Below are positions 1 to 8,768 of a stretch of 16,393 bases of DNA, piece by piece. The position numbers and the translations under genes are program-made. Origin of the DNA: GCA-2701705 sp036163455 (lineage in GTDB: Bacteria; Pseudomonadota; Gammaproteobacteria; GCA-002705445; GCA-002716945). The notes beneath the pieces are model-generated. The model was not told where the DNA came from, did not search any database, and saw only the letters and a program-made list of their open reading frames with translations. The stretch is from contig JAYZKL010000057.1 of the NCBI GenBank assembly GCA_036163455.1, forward strand, positions 1 to 16,393, given 5' to 3'. Within the stretch, counting starts at the first letter, position 1; the number at the start of each line of letters is the position of its first letter.

Positions 1-2161
1 TTCTCATGATCTATTGGCAGATATTGATAAAGAAACAGTTGAGTTCGTTCCCAACTATGATGGTTCTGAAAAAGAGCCAACTGTCTTACCTACAAGAATA
101 CCAAATTTATTAGTAAATGGTTCAACATGGATTGCTGTTGGAATGGCGACCAATATCCCTCCTCATAATCTTATAGAATCTATTGATGCTGCCATCACCA
201 TTATCGATAATCCAGAATTAGCTGATAAAGATAAAATAGATGATTTAATTAAAAAATGTAATTTGCTAGGCCCAGATTTCCCAACTGGTGGAGAAATTAA
301 AAATGATGGAGGTGTACAAAGTGCATTATCAACAGGAAGAGGTTCATTTAAGATAAGAGCAAAGCATATTATTGAAGGCAAGGAAGGAGAAAAAACTTCA
401 ATTGTTATAACTGAATTACCTTATCAGGTAAATAAAGCAAAACTAATTGAAAATATTGCGCAACTTGTCCGAGATAAGAAAATTAAAGAAATTAGCCAGC
501 TTAGAGATGAATCAGATAAAGATGGAATGAGGCTTGTAATTGAACTTAAACGAGGAGAACAACATGATGTAGTTCTTAGCTCTTTATACAAGCACACGAA
601 CATGCAATCTTCTTATTCTGTTAATATGGTATGTTTAGTTGATGGCGAGCCAAGGACTTTAAGCTTTCCAGAGATAATAGCTGAATTTGTCAGACATCGT
701 AGAGAGGTCATTACCAAAAGAACTCTACATGATTTAAATAAAACTAAAATAAAAGCACATTTACTAGAAGGACTAGGAATTGCTCTGTTGAATGTTGACA
801 ATATTATATCTTTAATTAAAACCTCTAAAAATACAGCAGAAGCTAAAGAGAAATTGTTGAAAGGAAAATGGAAGTTGGGACAACTAAAAAAATTATTAGG
901 AAGCATTGATAATAAAACAAATGGGTTTTTGTTGCGCGATCCTCAATATGGGCTTATTAACAATGACTACAAGCTGTCTCCCACTCAGGCGCAAGCAATT
1001 TTAGATTTAAGGCTTCAAAAATTAACAAATCTTGAGCAGGAAAAAATCTTTAATGACTATGAAGAATCTATAGCGGAAATAAAAAAGTTTATAAAAATAC
1101 TATCAAATCCAAAAGAGTTAGATATGGTCATGAAAAAGGAATTAGAAATAGTAAAATCTGAGTATGGAGAACCAAGGAGATCCTCTATAACATTTGATGA
1201 AGGTGAATTAAAAAAAGAAGATTTAGTAAAAAAAGAAGAAGTTATTGTTGTTTTAACAAAAGAAGATTATGTTAAAAGGCTCACGTTAAGTGAATTCAAA
1301 AACCAAAGAAGAGGTGGTAGAGGAATAAATGCGACTAGATTTAAAGAAGGGGATGAAGCTAAGCTCTTGTGTAAGGCACACACTCATGATGTATTATTAT
1401 GTTTTTCTACTTATGGAAAAGTTTATGCAATTAGAGTGTTTGATCTTCCTGACCCAAGTAGGCAAGCACGTGGTAGACCTATAAATAATGTTTAACCTTT
1501 AAATAATGATGAACAGATTAGTACATTTGTGGTGGTTAAGTCGTTTGAAGAAGACGGTCATTTATTTCTTTCAACTAAATTAGGCATGATAAATAAAATC
1601 CCTATAAGTTTATTTAAGAAAATTAGAAATACTGGGCTAAAAGCAATTTTACTGAAACCAAAAGATGAACTACTAGGAGCTTTATATACCAATGGTAAGA
1701 ATAAAATTATGTTAATAGCTGATAATGGCAAGGCCATTAAATTTTCTGAAACAGATGTTAGAGTTAGATTTCGTGGAACACTTGGTGTCAGAGGAATAAA
1801 TTTAACTAAAGATGTAAAATTAAAATCAATTCTCATGCCTGAAAATGGCGAAATTATAACGGTAACTGAAAATGGATATGGAAATAGAGTTTCAGTAGAA
1901 AGCTATAACACACAAAAGCGTGGTGGAATGGGAGTAATTGGAATAAAGACGAGTAAAAGAAATGGTAAGGTGGTTGGTGCTGTTAATGTAAATGATGGCG
2001 ACAATATCATTTTGATTACCAACAAAGGCAAGACAATTAAAATATCGGTTAAAGATCTTCCAATAATTGGAAGAAATACACAAGGGGTAAGGCTCCAAGT
2101 TTTACAAGAAGATGAAAAACTTGTTGCTATATCAAATGAAACTATGTCAAATAAATTATAA
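1..2161 (+). CDS. gyrA: DNA gyrase subunit A, 5'-truncated by the window and interrupted by an in-frame TAA
   Basis: GyrA is the DNA-cleaving and DNA-wrapping subunit of gyrase (A2B2), which introduces negative supercoils. The frame is open from the first full codon at base 2. It begins near E. coli residue 131, so the catalytic Tyr lies upstream of the window; TTG at 14 is not a start. Visible landmarks are LADIDKETVEFVPNYDG, VGMATNIPPHNL, ALRDESDKDGMR-like RDESDKDGMR, QAQAILDLRLQKLT, and the GyrA box QRRGGRG (1304-1324) opening the C-terminal beta-pinwheel. A TAA at 1493-1495 falls where relatives have Leu in GRPIVNLLPL. After it the same frame continues through the remaining pinwheel blades (GTLGVRGINL, QKRGGMGVIGIKT, GRNTQGVRL) to the natural TAA at 2159-2161. 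That stop overlaps the pheA ATG (TAATG). Identity is certain. Whether the stop is real or a sequence error cannot be told here. Confidence 0.95.
1493..1495 (+). other. In-frame TAA within gyrA
   Basis: The codon reads TAA between GRPINNV and PLNNDEQI, with the reading frame and gyrase homology unbroken on both sides. One base change (TTA to TAA) would explain it, since Leu is usual here. The base after the stop is C. The 3' part has no in-frame ATG with a Shine-Dalgarno nearby; the first alternative start is a GTG at 1529. Confidence 0.9.
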
Positions 2162-3234
2162 TGGACAAGTCTTTAAAAAAAATACGCACAGAAATTGATC
2201 AGATTGATTTACTAGTTTTAAATCTTCTTAACAGAAGAGCAAAGACAGCTAAAAAAGCTGCTCAAATTAAATCTAATTCAAATAATAAAAATATTTTTAG
2301 ACCAGAGAGGGAAGCTCAGATTATTCGAAACATTATTAAACTAAATAAGGGCCCGTTAAACAAAGAACATCTATCGATAATTTATAGAGAAATTATTTCT
2401 TCATGTTTATCTCTAGAGACTGAATTAAAGGTATCTTATCTTGGTCCATCTGGTTCATTTAGTGAGGCTGCTGTAAAAAAAGTTTTTGGGACCTCGATTG
2501 TTCCTACGAGCAGAGATTCTATTAGTGGTATCTTTGAAGATGTGATTTCAAATACAGTTAACTATGGAATTGTGCCTATTGAAAACTCTAACCAGGGTAG
2601 TATAAATCAAACATTAGAATTATTAATAGACAAGCCTATATCAATTTGTGGCGAAATTAACTTAGACATTAAACATTGTTTGCTATCAAATAACAAAAGT
2701 CTTTCATTAATTAAAACAATCTATGCGCACGAGCAAACATATTTGCAGTGCAAGGATTGGTTGACAAAGAATCTACCAAATTGTAAGAGAATTAATGTTT
2801 CTAGTAATTCTGAAGCTGCCCGCAAAATAAAAAAGATAAAAAACTCAGCTGCAATAGCAGGGTCAAATTGTGCAAAAAAATATGATCTCCATATCTTAAA
2901 AAAGAACATTCAAGATTGTTTTAATAATGCAACAAGATTCATATTAATTGGAATTGAATCAGTTGCCGCTAGCGGGAAAGATAAAACTTCTATTATTGTA
3001 TCAACTAAAGATAAATCAGGCGCTCTTTACTCTCTTCTGAAGCCATTATCTACTAACAAAATTAGTATGACTAAAATAGAATCTTTTCCTACAAAAAGAA
3101 AGAATTGGGAATACATGTTCTTTGTTGATATTGAAGGGCATATTTCCCAAACAAAAGTTAAGCAGGCATTAAACTTAATAAAAAAGAAAAGTACATTCTA
3201 TAAAAACTTAGGCTCTTATCCAGAGAGTATTTAA
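2161..3234 (+). CDS. pheA: Bifunctional chorismate mutase / prephenate dehydratase (P-protein)
   Basis: This enzyme converts chorismate to prephenate and then to phenylpyruvate, the committed branch to phenylalanine, in the cytoplasm. At 357 aa it has the usual P-protein length. Residues 1-90 are an AroQ-type mutase with active-site basic residues in KKIRTEID, NRRAKTAKKAAQIK and FRPERE. Residues about 91-265 are the dehydratase, with YLGPSGSFSEAA, GIVPIENSNQGSINQTLELL and the catalytic NATRF (Thr258). Residues about 276-357 form the ACT regulatory domain, starting at GALYSLLKPL and ending LGSYPESI. The layout is closest to the pseudomonad P-protein. The ACT motif usually written ESRP or ETRP reads ESFP (307-310), which may alter Phe feedback. 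The start overlaps the gyrA stop by one base and hisC follows after 2 nt. Confidence 0.96.
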   Translation: MDKSLKKIRTEIDQIDLLVLNLLNRRAKTAKKAAQIKSNSNNKNIFRPEREAQIIRNIIKLNKGPLNKEHLSIIYREIISSCLSLETELKVSYLGPSGSFSEAAVKKVFGTSIVPTSRDSISGIFEDVISNTVNYGIVPIENSNQGSINQTLELLIDKPISICGEINLDIKHCLLSNNKSLSLIKTIYAHEQTYLQCKDWLTKNLPNCKRINVSSNSEAARKIKKIKNSAAIAGSNCAKKYDLHILKKNIQDCFNNATRFILIGIESVAASGKDKTSIIVSTKDKSGALYSLLKPLSTNKISMTKIESFPTKRKNWEYMFFVDIEGHISQTKVKQALNLIKKKSTFYKNLGSYPESI

Positions 3235-3236
3235 TC

Positions 3237-4343
3237 ATGAAAAAAGTGTCAATTTTCACATATAGACCAGGCAAAAGCATTGGTTCTGTCCAGGAAAAGT
3301 ATAAACTCAAAAATGTTATTAAATTAGCATCAAATGAGAATCCGTTTGGACCTAGTGCTAAAGCATTGAATATAGTTAAAAGAAGATTTCTTGAAGCCAA
3401 TAGATATCCTGAAAGCAATCCAACTGCTCTTAAATTGCAATTAGTAAAAGAATTAAAGCAGAAAAATATATCAACAGAAAATTTGATAGTTGGGAATGGA
3501 TCAAATGAAGTATTAGATTTTATTGCCCGAGCTTATCTTTCAAAGAATGATGAAGTAATATTTTCTAAACATTCATTTTTAGTCTATAGAATTGTTGCAA
3601 ATATTATGGATGCTAAGATTGTGGAAACAAAACCTATATCAATTAGAGATGAAAATTACCTAGGCACAGATCTTTCAGCTATATATGACAAAATCACTAA
3701 GAAAACTAAATTAATTTTCATAGCTAATCCAAATAATCCAACGGGTACAATATTGGATTATGCACAAATCCAAGAATTTTTGGGTAGTATATCAAAGAAA
3801 ATTATTGTTGTTATTGATGAAGCTTACAGCGAATATGCAGAATACTGCAATGAGGTTAGCTCTATAAATTTATTAAAAAAACACTCTAATTTAATAATAA
3901 CTCGAACATTTTCTAAAATATATGCTCTTGCAGGATTGCGTATTGGGTATGGTATTTCTTCAAAAGAAATAGTAAGAAAACTAAATTACTATAGACAACC
4001 ATTTAATACTAATCTTTTTGGTCAATTAATGGCAACAGAGGCTCTAAAAGATAAACAATATGTATCTGATAGTTTAGTAAAGAATTTTAAAGGTATAAAT
4101 TATCTTAAAAATCAAATAAATAAATTAGGAATTGATTTGCTAGGTACATATGGTAATTTTCTTTCATTTAACTTGGGGAAGAAAACTAAGGCAATTTTTA
4201 ACAAACTATTAATGAATGGAATAATTTTAAGGCCTTTAGATAACTATGACCTTAAAAACTATCTGAGAGTGAGCGTTGGAAAAGATACGGAAAATAAAAA
4301 ATTTATCACAGTTTTAAAAAAACTAATAACTTCTAGGAAATAA
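3237..4343 (+). CDS. hisC: Histidinol-phosphate / aromatic aminotransferase (HisC type)
   Basis: A class I/II pyridoxal-phosphate aminotransferase of 368 aa, the standard HisC length. Landmarks are LASNENPFGPS (31-40), GNGSNEVLD, the PLP-contacting NPNNPTG (164-170), DEAYSEYA, the Schiff-base lysine in TRTFSKIYALAGLRIGYG (Lys227) and the C-terminal substrate-binding Arg in YLRVSVG. HisC makes histidinol phosphate from imidazole-acetol phosphate. Copies placed between pheA and tyrA, as in pseudomonads (hisC2), are thought also to transaminate phenylpyruvate, hydroxyphenylpyruvate or prephenate. Position favours an aromatic role here, but sequence alone does not separate the two. It lies 2 nt after pheA and 1 nt before tyrA. 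No strong Shine-Dalgarno is visible (AGAGAG, about 10 nt upstream), so translational coupling is likely. Confidence 0.92.
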   Translation: MKKVSIFTYRPGKSIGSVQEKYKLKNVIKLASNENPFGPSAKALNIVKRRFLEANRYPESNPTALKLQLVKELKQKNISTENLIVGNGSNEVLDFIARAYLSKNDEVIFSKHSFLVYRIVANIMDAKIVETKPISIRDENYLGTDLSAIYDKITKKTKLIFIANPNNPTGTILDYAQIQEFLGSISKKIIVVIDEAYSEYAEYCNEVSSINLLKKHSNLIITRTFSKIYALAGLRIGYGISSKEIVRKLNYYRQPFNTNLFGQLMATEALKDKQYVSDSLVKNFKGINYLKNQINKLGIDLLGTYGNFLSFNLGKKTKAIFNKLLMNGIILRPLDNYDLKNYLRVSVGKDTENKKFITVLKKLITSRK

Positions 4344-4344
4344 A

Positions 4345-5187
4345 ATGTTTAATAAAGCTTACATATTTGGACTAGGAATGATTGGTGGATCGATTGCTTA
4401 TTCATTAAAGAAAAATAAAATTGCAAAATACATATATGCATTTGATAAAGATAAGAAAAGTCTGCTTTTTGCGAAGAGGGAGAAAATAATAAATGATTTT
4501 GATAGAGATTTTAATTATCTTAAAGAATCTGACTTAATTATTATTTGTACTCCAATAAATGCATATAAATCTATTTTTGAAACTATTAAGTCTTCAAAAA
4601 ATAATAAATGCCTTATCACTGATGTTGGAAGTACAAAAAAAACAATTATGCAATTAGCAGCTAAAGTTTTTGGACCTAATCAAACTCAATTTGTGGGCTC
4701 ACACCCATTAGCTGGAAAAGAGAAAAGTGGAGTAAAAAACTCAAGTAAAAATCTATTTAAGGATGCAGTTACAATTATTACAGGATCTAAATCAATTAAA
4801 AAATCTACTATAAATAAAATTAAATCTTTCTGGAAAAAAATTGGATGTAAGACTGAGGTTTTAACACCTGATTTTCATGATGTTATTATGTCTCAGACAA
4901 GTCATATTCCACATTTAATATCATACGGTCTTGTAAACTCTATATATCAGAGCAAAAAAGTTAAAAACATAGGCAGATTTACCGGAGGAGGATTTGAAGA
5001 TTTTGCCAGAATAGCTAGAAGCAACCCCGTTATGTGGAGAGATATATGCCAAAACAACAGGAGGAATATATTATCATCATTAGATTCTTTTATAAAAGAA
5101 CTAAAGTCGCTGAAGCTAACAATTAAAAGAAATGACTATAAATTACTTTATTCTTTGTTCAAGAAAACTAGAAATAAGCTCTTATAA
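4345..5187 (+). CDS. tyrA: Prephenate/arogenate dehydrogenase
   Basis: This enzyme oxidatively decarboxylates prephenate (or arogenate) to the tyrosine precursor. The 280-aa protein has an N-terminal Rossmann fold, GLGMIGGSIA (9-18), with an acidic Asp34 at the end of the second strand that predicts NAD+ over NADP+. These are followed by TDVGSTK, GSHPLAGKEKSGV (His120), the catalytic-His segment SQTSHIPH (His187) and GGGFEDFARIARSNPVMWRDI, all typical of the TyrA family. There is no fused chorismate mutase and no ACT domain, so it is a monofunctional short form. In pseudomonads tyrA and aroA are commonly fused; here they are separate with 2 nt between them. The preceding hisC ends 1 nt upstream. 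Cyclohexadienyl (dual) specificity is possible and is not decided by the sequence. Confidence 0.94.
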   Translation: MFNKAYIFGLGMIGGSIAYSLKKNKIAKYIYAFDKDKKSLLFAKREKIINDFDRDFNYLKESDLIIICTPINAYKSIFETIKSSKNNKCLITDVGSTKKTIMQLAAKVFGPNQTQFVGSHPLAGKEKSGVKNSSKNLFKDAVTIITGSKSIKKSTINKIKSFWKKIGCKTEVLTPDFHDVIMSQTSHIPHLISYGLVNSIYQSKKVKNIGRFTGGGFEDFARIARSNPVMWRDICQNNRRNILSSLDSFIKELKSLKLTIKRNDYKLLYSLFKKTRNKLL

Positions 5188-5189
5188 TT

Positions 5190-6497
5190 ATGATTAATGA
5201 TGCAAGAAATCTCATTATTAATAATTCTGAAAAAATTTTTGGAGAAATAACTGTCCCTGGAGATAAATCTATTACACATCGTGCCATTATTTTGGGCTCA
5301 TTGTCTAAAGGTGTTACAAAAATAAAAGGCTATTTAATATCAGAAGATTGCAAGCATACAATTGGTGTTATGAAAGCTCTTGGAGTTGATATAAAAGAAA
5401 GCAAAGAAACTCTATTAATAAAAGGTAAAGGGATTAATTCACTAGATAAACCAACTGCACCCCTTTATGCCGGGAATTCAGGTACATTAATGCGGTTAAT
5501 TTCTGGAATTCTTGCAATGCAACCATTCGACTCAATCATAGCTGGTGACGAATCACTTAATAAAAGACCAATGAAAAGAATAATAGAGCCCTTGGAATCT
5601 ATGGGAGCTATTATTAAATCGAATAATAACTTGCCTCCGTTGTATTTTAGTTCTAATGAATCAAAACAACCCATAAACTTTTCCTCAAAAATACCAAGCG
5701 CACAAGTAAAATCATGTTTATTGTTAGCTTCATTATTTACAAAAGGAAAGTCTATTATTAATGAAAATATTTCTACTAGGGATCATACTGAAAAGCTTTT
5801 AGAGTATTTTGAATACCCAATAGAAATAGATAATAAGAAAATAATAATTGAAGGCGAAAAAGAATTTAAGGCTAAAGAAATTTCTGTTCCTTCAGATATT
5901 TCATCAGCTGCTTTTTTCATTGTTGCTGCCTTAATAAAAAAAGACTCTGACATCCTCATAAAAAATGTTGGTTTAAACTCATTACGAACAGGAATATTAG
6001 AGGTTTTAATAGAAATGGGCGGCGATATTAAAGTTACTAATCGAAATATAATTGGCACAGAACCAATTGGAGATATTCAAGTAAAATATTCTAAATTAAA
6101 ACCAATAAAAGTTTCAGGGCCCAATGTAGTGAAGATAATTGATGAATTACCAATTCTTTTCATTGCATGTGCCGCATGTTCAGGCGTTTCTGAATTTTTT
6201 GATATTGCAGAACTTAGATACAAGGAAAGTGATAGAATAAAGGCAATGGAAGCAGGGTTAAGTAAATTAGGAATTGAGACCAAAAGCACAGCAGATTCAC
6301 TTACAATTGTTGGCGGTAAGTTTAGAGGAGGAATTATAGATAGTTATAATGACCATAGAATAGCCATGTCTTTTGCTATAGCTGGTTTAATTTCAGAAAA
6401 GCCGATTACAATTATGAATACAATAAATATTAACACGTCTTACCCATCATTTTATTCAACCTTGAAAGAAAGTGGTGCTCAAATATTTCAATCATGA
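5190..6497 (+). CDS. aroA: 3-phosphoshikimate 1-carboxyvinyltransferase (EPSP synthase)
   Basis: AroA joins phosphoenolpyruvate to shikimate-3-phosphate, the sixth step of the shikimate pathway that supplies chorismate to pheA and tyrA just upstream. The 435-aa length is normal. Two inverse alpha/beta domains show the expected motifs: VPGDKSITHRAI (Lys26), LYAGNSGTLMRLISG, ESLNKRPMKRIIEPL, SAQVKSCLLLASL, RDHTEKLL, VPSDISSAAFFIVAAL, DELPILFIACAA, ELRYKESDRIKAM and YNDHRIAMSFAIAGL. The GDKS-x-[ST]HR and NSGTxMRL forms resemble the pseudomonad TyrA-AroA fusion protein rather than the E. coli enzyme. The gene starts 2 nt after tyrA and ends in TGA, which overlaps the cmk start (ATGA). One additional ATG lies in the overlap, so the cmk start may be 6494 or 6497. 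Confidence 0.96.
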   Translation: MINDARNLIINNSEKIFGEITVPGDKSITHRAIILGSLSKGVTKIKGYLISEDCKHTIGVMKALGVDIKESKETLLIKGKGINSLDKPTAPLYAGNSGTLMRLISGILAMQPFDSIIAGDESLNKRPMKRIIEPLESMGAIIKSNNNLPPLYFSSNESKQPINFSSKIPSAQVKSCLLLASLFTKGKSIINENISTRDHTEKLLEYFEYPIEIDNKKIIIEGEKEFKAKEISVPSDISSAAFFIVAALIKKDSDILIKNVGLNSLRTGILEVLIEMGGDIKVTNRNIIGTEPIGDIQVKYSKLKPIKVSGPNVVKIIDELPILFIACAACSGVSEFFDIAELRYKESDRIKAMEAGLSKLGIETKSTADSLTIVGGKFRGGIIDSYNDHRIAMSFAIAGLISEKPITIMNTININTSYPSFYSTLKESGAQIFQS

Positions 6498-7174
6498 TGT
6501 CTGATATCCCAATAATTACAATTGATGGATTGAGTAGTTCTGGGAAAAGCACGATTTCTGTTCTTTTAGCAAAAAAATTAGGATGGAATCTTTTGGACAG
6601 TGGCCTATTATATCGTGCAATTGCTTATTTAACTAAATTAGAGAAGATTCCCATTGATAATAAAGAACAGATAGGTGACTTAACTAAAAACTTTAAACTA
6701 TTACTAAATAAAGCATCTCATCTTTATAGAGTCACATATAAAAATAAGGATATTACAGATTATTTAAATTCAGAAATAGTAGGAAAAAATGCTTCTGTGG
6801 TCTCAAAACTTCCATTTATTCGTGATTTATTATTACCTATACAACATTCCTGTATACAGGAACCGGGACTTATAGCAAATGGGAGAGATATGGGAACTAA
6901 AGTTTTTACTAATGCAACTTTAAAAATTTTCTTTACTGCTGAAATTAATATTCGCGCAAAAAGAAGATTTAAGCAATTAATTGACCAAGGAGAGGATGTC
7001 GATTTTAATTCAGTCTTAGACTCATTGAAAGAAAGAGATAGCGCCGATCAGAATAGAAGTATTTCCCCTTTAGAGCCAGCACGCGACTCAAAAATTATTG
7101 ATTCAAGCGAACTAAATATTGAGTCTGTTCTTGATAAAATATATGAATTGTATACTATATCAAGAGTTAAATAA
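6494..7174 (+). CDS. cmk: Cytidylate (CMP/dCMP) kinase
   Basis: Cmk phosphorylates CMP and dCMP with ATP, feeding pyrimidine nucleotide pools. The 226-aa protein has the family's P-loop near the N-terminus (GLSSSGKST, 12-20), the LLDSGLLYRAIA segment matching the usual DTGAMYRA, NGRDMGTKVF (usually GRDIGT-VF), KIFFTAEINIRAKRRFKQL, and RDSADQNRSISPLEPA matching RDxxDxxRxxxPLxPA of the lid/CMP site. The P-loop still fits GxxxxGK[ST], but the Gly usual in GPSGSGK is Ser. It overlaps aroA by 4 nt and precedes rpsA, the cmk-rpsA order common in Proteobacteria. A second in-frame ATG at 6497 is an equally good start. Confidence 0.95.
   Translation: MMSDIPIITIDGLSSSGKSTISVLLAKKLGWNLLDSGLLYRAIAYLTKLEKIPIDNKEQIGDLTKNFKLLLNKASHLYRVTYKNKDITDYLNSEIVGKNASVVSKLPFIRDLLLPIQHSCIQEPGLIANGRDMGTKVFTNATLKIFFTAEINIRAKRRFKQLIDQGEDVDFNSVLDSLKERDSADQNRSISPLEPARDSKIIDSSELNIESVLDKIYELYTISRVK
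7131..7158 (+). promoter_or_regulatory. Candidate sigma70 promoter for rpsA inside the cmk 3' end
   Basis: TTGATA (7131-7136), a 16-nt spacer and TACTAT (7153-7158) lie just ahead of the rpsA leader. E. coli rpsA is also served by promoters within or near cmk. The -10 is weak (4 of 6 matches) and AT-rich DNA throws up such boxes by chance, so this is tentative. Confidence 0.25.
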
Positions 7175-7198
7175 CATATAGGAGATACAAAAACTATA

Positions 7199-8761
7199 AT
7201 GTCAACACTGGGTGAATTCGAAACCTTATTCAATGCTAGTATCGATAAAATTGATATGACGCCAGGCAGCATAGTCAATGCTCAAGTCATAGATATACGA
7301 AATGATTACGTAATTGTTAATGCTGGTCTTAAATCAGAAGGCGTTATTACAAAAAATCAATTCTTAGATTCTGAAGGAAATTTAGAAATAAAAATAGGAG
7401 ATTCAGTAGAAGTAACATTAGATATGGTTGAAGACGGATATGGAGAAACTTTGTTTTCAAGAGAAAAAGCAAAAAGAATTAAATTCTGGACAGAATTAGA
7501 AAAGTATCAAAAGTCACAAGAAATAATCAAAGGAAAAGTTTGCGGTAAAGTTAAAGGAGGTTTTACTGTTGAATTAATGAATATAAAAGCTTTTTTGCCT
7601 GGCTCTCTCGTGGATGTTCGCCCATCCAAAGAGATTGATTATTTAGAAGGAAAAACCTTGGATTTTAAAATTATTAAAATGGATAAAATTAGAAATAATA
7701 TTGTACTTTCAAGAAAAGCAGTATTAATGGACCAAAGTCAAACACCAGAAGAAATTGCTGAAAAATACACAGAAGGGAAAATTGTTAAAGGTTTTATAAA
7801 AAATTTGACAGATTACGGAGCATTTATAGATTTAGGTGGAATAGATGGACTTTTACATATCACAGACATTTCATGGAAAAGAATTTCTCATCCAAGTGAG
7901 TTACTTAAAGTTGGGGATGAAATAGAAGTAATTGTCTTAAAATACGACCATGATAAAAATAGAGTTAGTCTAGGAATGAAACAATTACAAAAAGATCCAT
8001 GGGAAGAAGTTTCAAAGAATTTAGAACTAAATAAGCACTACAAAGGAAAGGTAATTAATATTGTTGATTATGGAGTTTTCATCGATTTAAATAATAATAT
8101 AGAGGGACTTGTAAGAACTTCAGAATTAGATTGGACTAATAAGAACATAAATCCTAATAAAGTTGTCTCTGTTGGCGATGAAATAGATGTAGCAGTAATA
8201 GAAATTGATAATGAGAAAAAAAGAATCTCGCTAAGTCATAAACAGTGCAAAGAAAATCCATGGATAAAATTTAGCGAAAATAATAAAAAAGGGGATAAGA
8301 TTAAGAGTACAATCAAATCTATAACTGACTTTGGATTATTTATTGGTCTAGATGGGGATATAGATGGTCTTGTACATATCACTGATATAGCTTCTGTTGA
8401 GAAACAAAACCAGATTATAAGAACATTTAAAAAAGGTGATGAAATAGAAGCAATAATATTATCGATTGATGCTGAGAGAGAAAGAGTTTCTTTAGGTTTA
8501 AAACAAATTAAAGAAGGTAATTTTTTGAATTATATTGAAAACTTGGAGACTGGATCTGAAATTGAATGTCTAGTAAACCAAGTAGATGAAGAAGGAGTGA
8601 TTTTATTAATAGATGATAAGGTTGATGGCATATTAAAGCTTACTCAAAAAGATTTGAAAGAATGCTTAGAAAAAGAAACTTATAAAAAAGATGATAAGGT
8701 AAAATTTAAAATAAAGTCATTTGATAAAAAAAATTTCCAGATTGTTCTAACTCAGATTTAA
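7199..8761 (+). CDS. rpsA: 30S ribosomal protein bS1
   Basis: bS1 binds mRNA leaders and unfolds them on the 30S subunit, and is especially needed where Shine-Dalgarno sequences are weak, as in many genes here. The 520-aa product has six S1 (OB-fold) repeats at about 22-89, 107-174, 192-261, 279-348, 365-436 and 451-520. The first two are the ribosome-binding divergent pair (NAGLKSEGVI, GKVKGGFTVEL, AFLPGSLVDVRP). Repeats 3 to 5 have the classic NLTDYGAFIDLGGIDGLLHI, DYGVFIDL and SITDFGLFIGLDG cores, and repeat 6 is strongly diverged. It lacks the roughly 35-residue tail of E. coli bS1 (557 aa). GGAG at 7181-7184 lies 14 nt before the ATG, which is rather far. S1 is known to autoregulate through its leader in E. 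coli. ihfB follows 7 nt downstream. Confidence 0.97.
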   Translation: MSTLGEFETLFNASIDKIDMTPGSIVNAQVIDIRNDYVIVNAGLKSEGVITKNQFLDSEGNLEIKIGDSVEVTLDMVEDGYGETLFSREKAKRIKFWTELEKYQKSQEIIKGKVCGKVKGGFTVELMNIKAFLPGSLVDVRPSKEIDYLEGKTLDFKIIKMDKIRNNIVLSRKAVLMDQSQTPEEIAEKYTEGKIVKGFIKNLTDYGAFIDLGGIDGLLHITDISWKRISHPSELLKVGDEIEVIVLKYDHDKNRVSLGMKQLQKDPWEEVSKNLELNKHYKGKVINIVDYGVFIDLNNNIEGLVRTSELDWTNKNINPNKVVSVGDEIDVAVIEIDNEKKRISLSHKQCKENPWIKFSENNKKGDKIKSTIKSITDFGLFIGLDGDIDGLVHITDIASVEKQNQIIRTFKKGDEIEAIILSIDAERERVSLGLKQIKEGNFLNYIENLETGSEIECLVNQVDEEGVILLIDDKVDGILKLTQKDLKECLEKETYKKDDKVKFKIKSFDKKNFQIVLTQI

Positions 8762-8768
8762 AAATAAC

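Noticed and set aside
14..16. TTG at 14 as the gyrA start
   Set aside because: The open frame continues to the window edge and matches the middle of GyrA, so the true start is upstream.
163..381. Antisense ORFs within gyrA, and likewise within aroA, rpsA-adjacent genes, lapB, queA and tgt
   Set aside because: All are shadows of strongly conserved coding sequence on the other strand, without recognisable domains or ribosome-binding sites.
1529..2161. Separate gene starting at GTG 1529
   Set aside because: It is the in-frame remainder of the GyrA pinwheel, with no Shine-Dalgarno. It is better treated as part of gyrA.
6527..6555. Cmk P-loop Ser in place of the usual second Gly as evidence of a dead enzyme
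   Set aside because: GLSSSGKST still satisfies GxxxxGK[ST] and all other Cmk motifs are intact, so loss of function is not supported.
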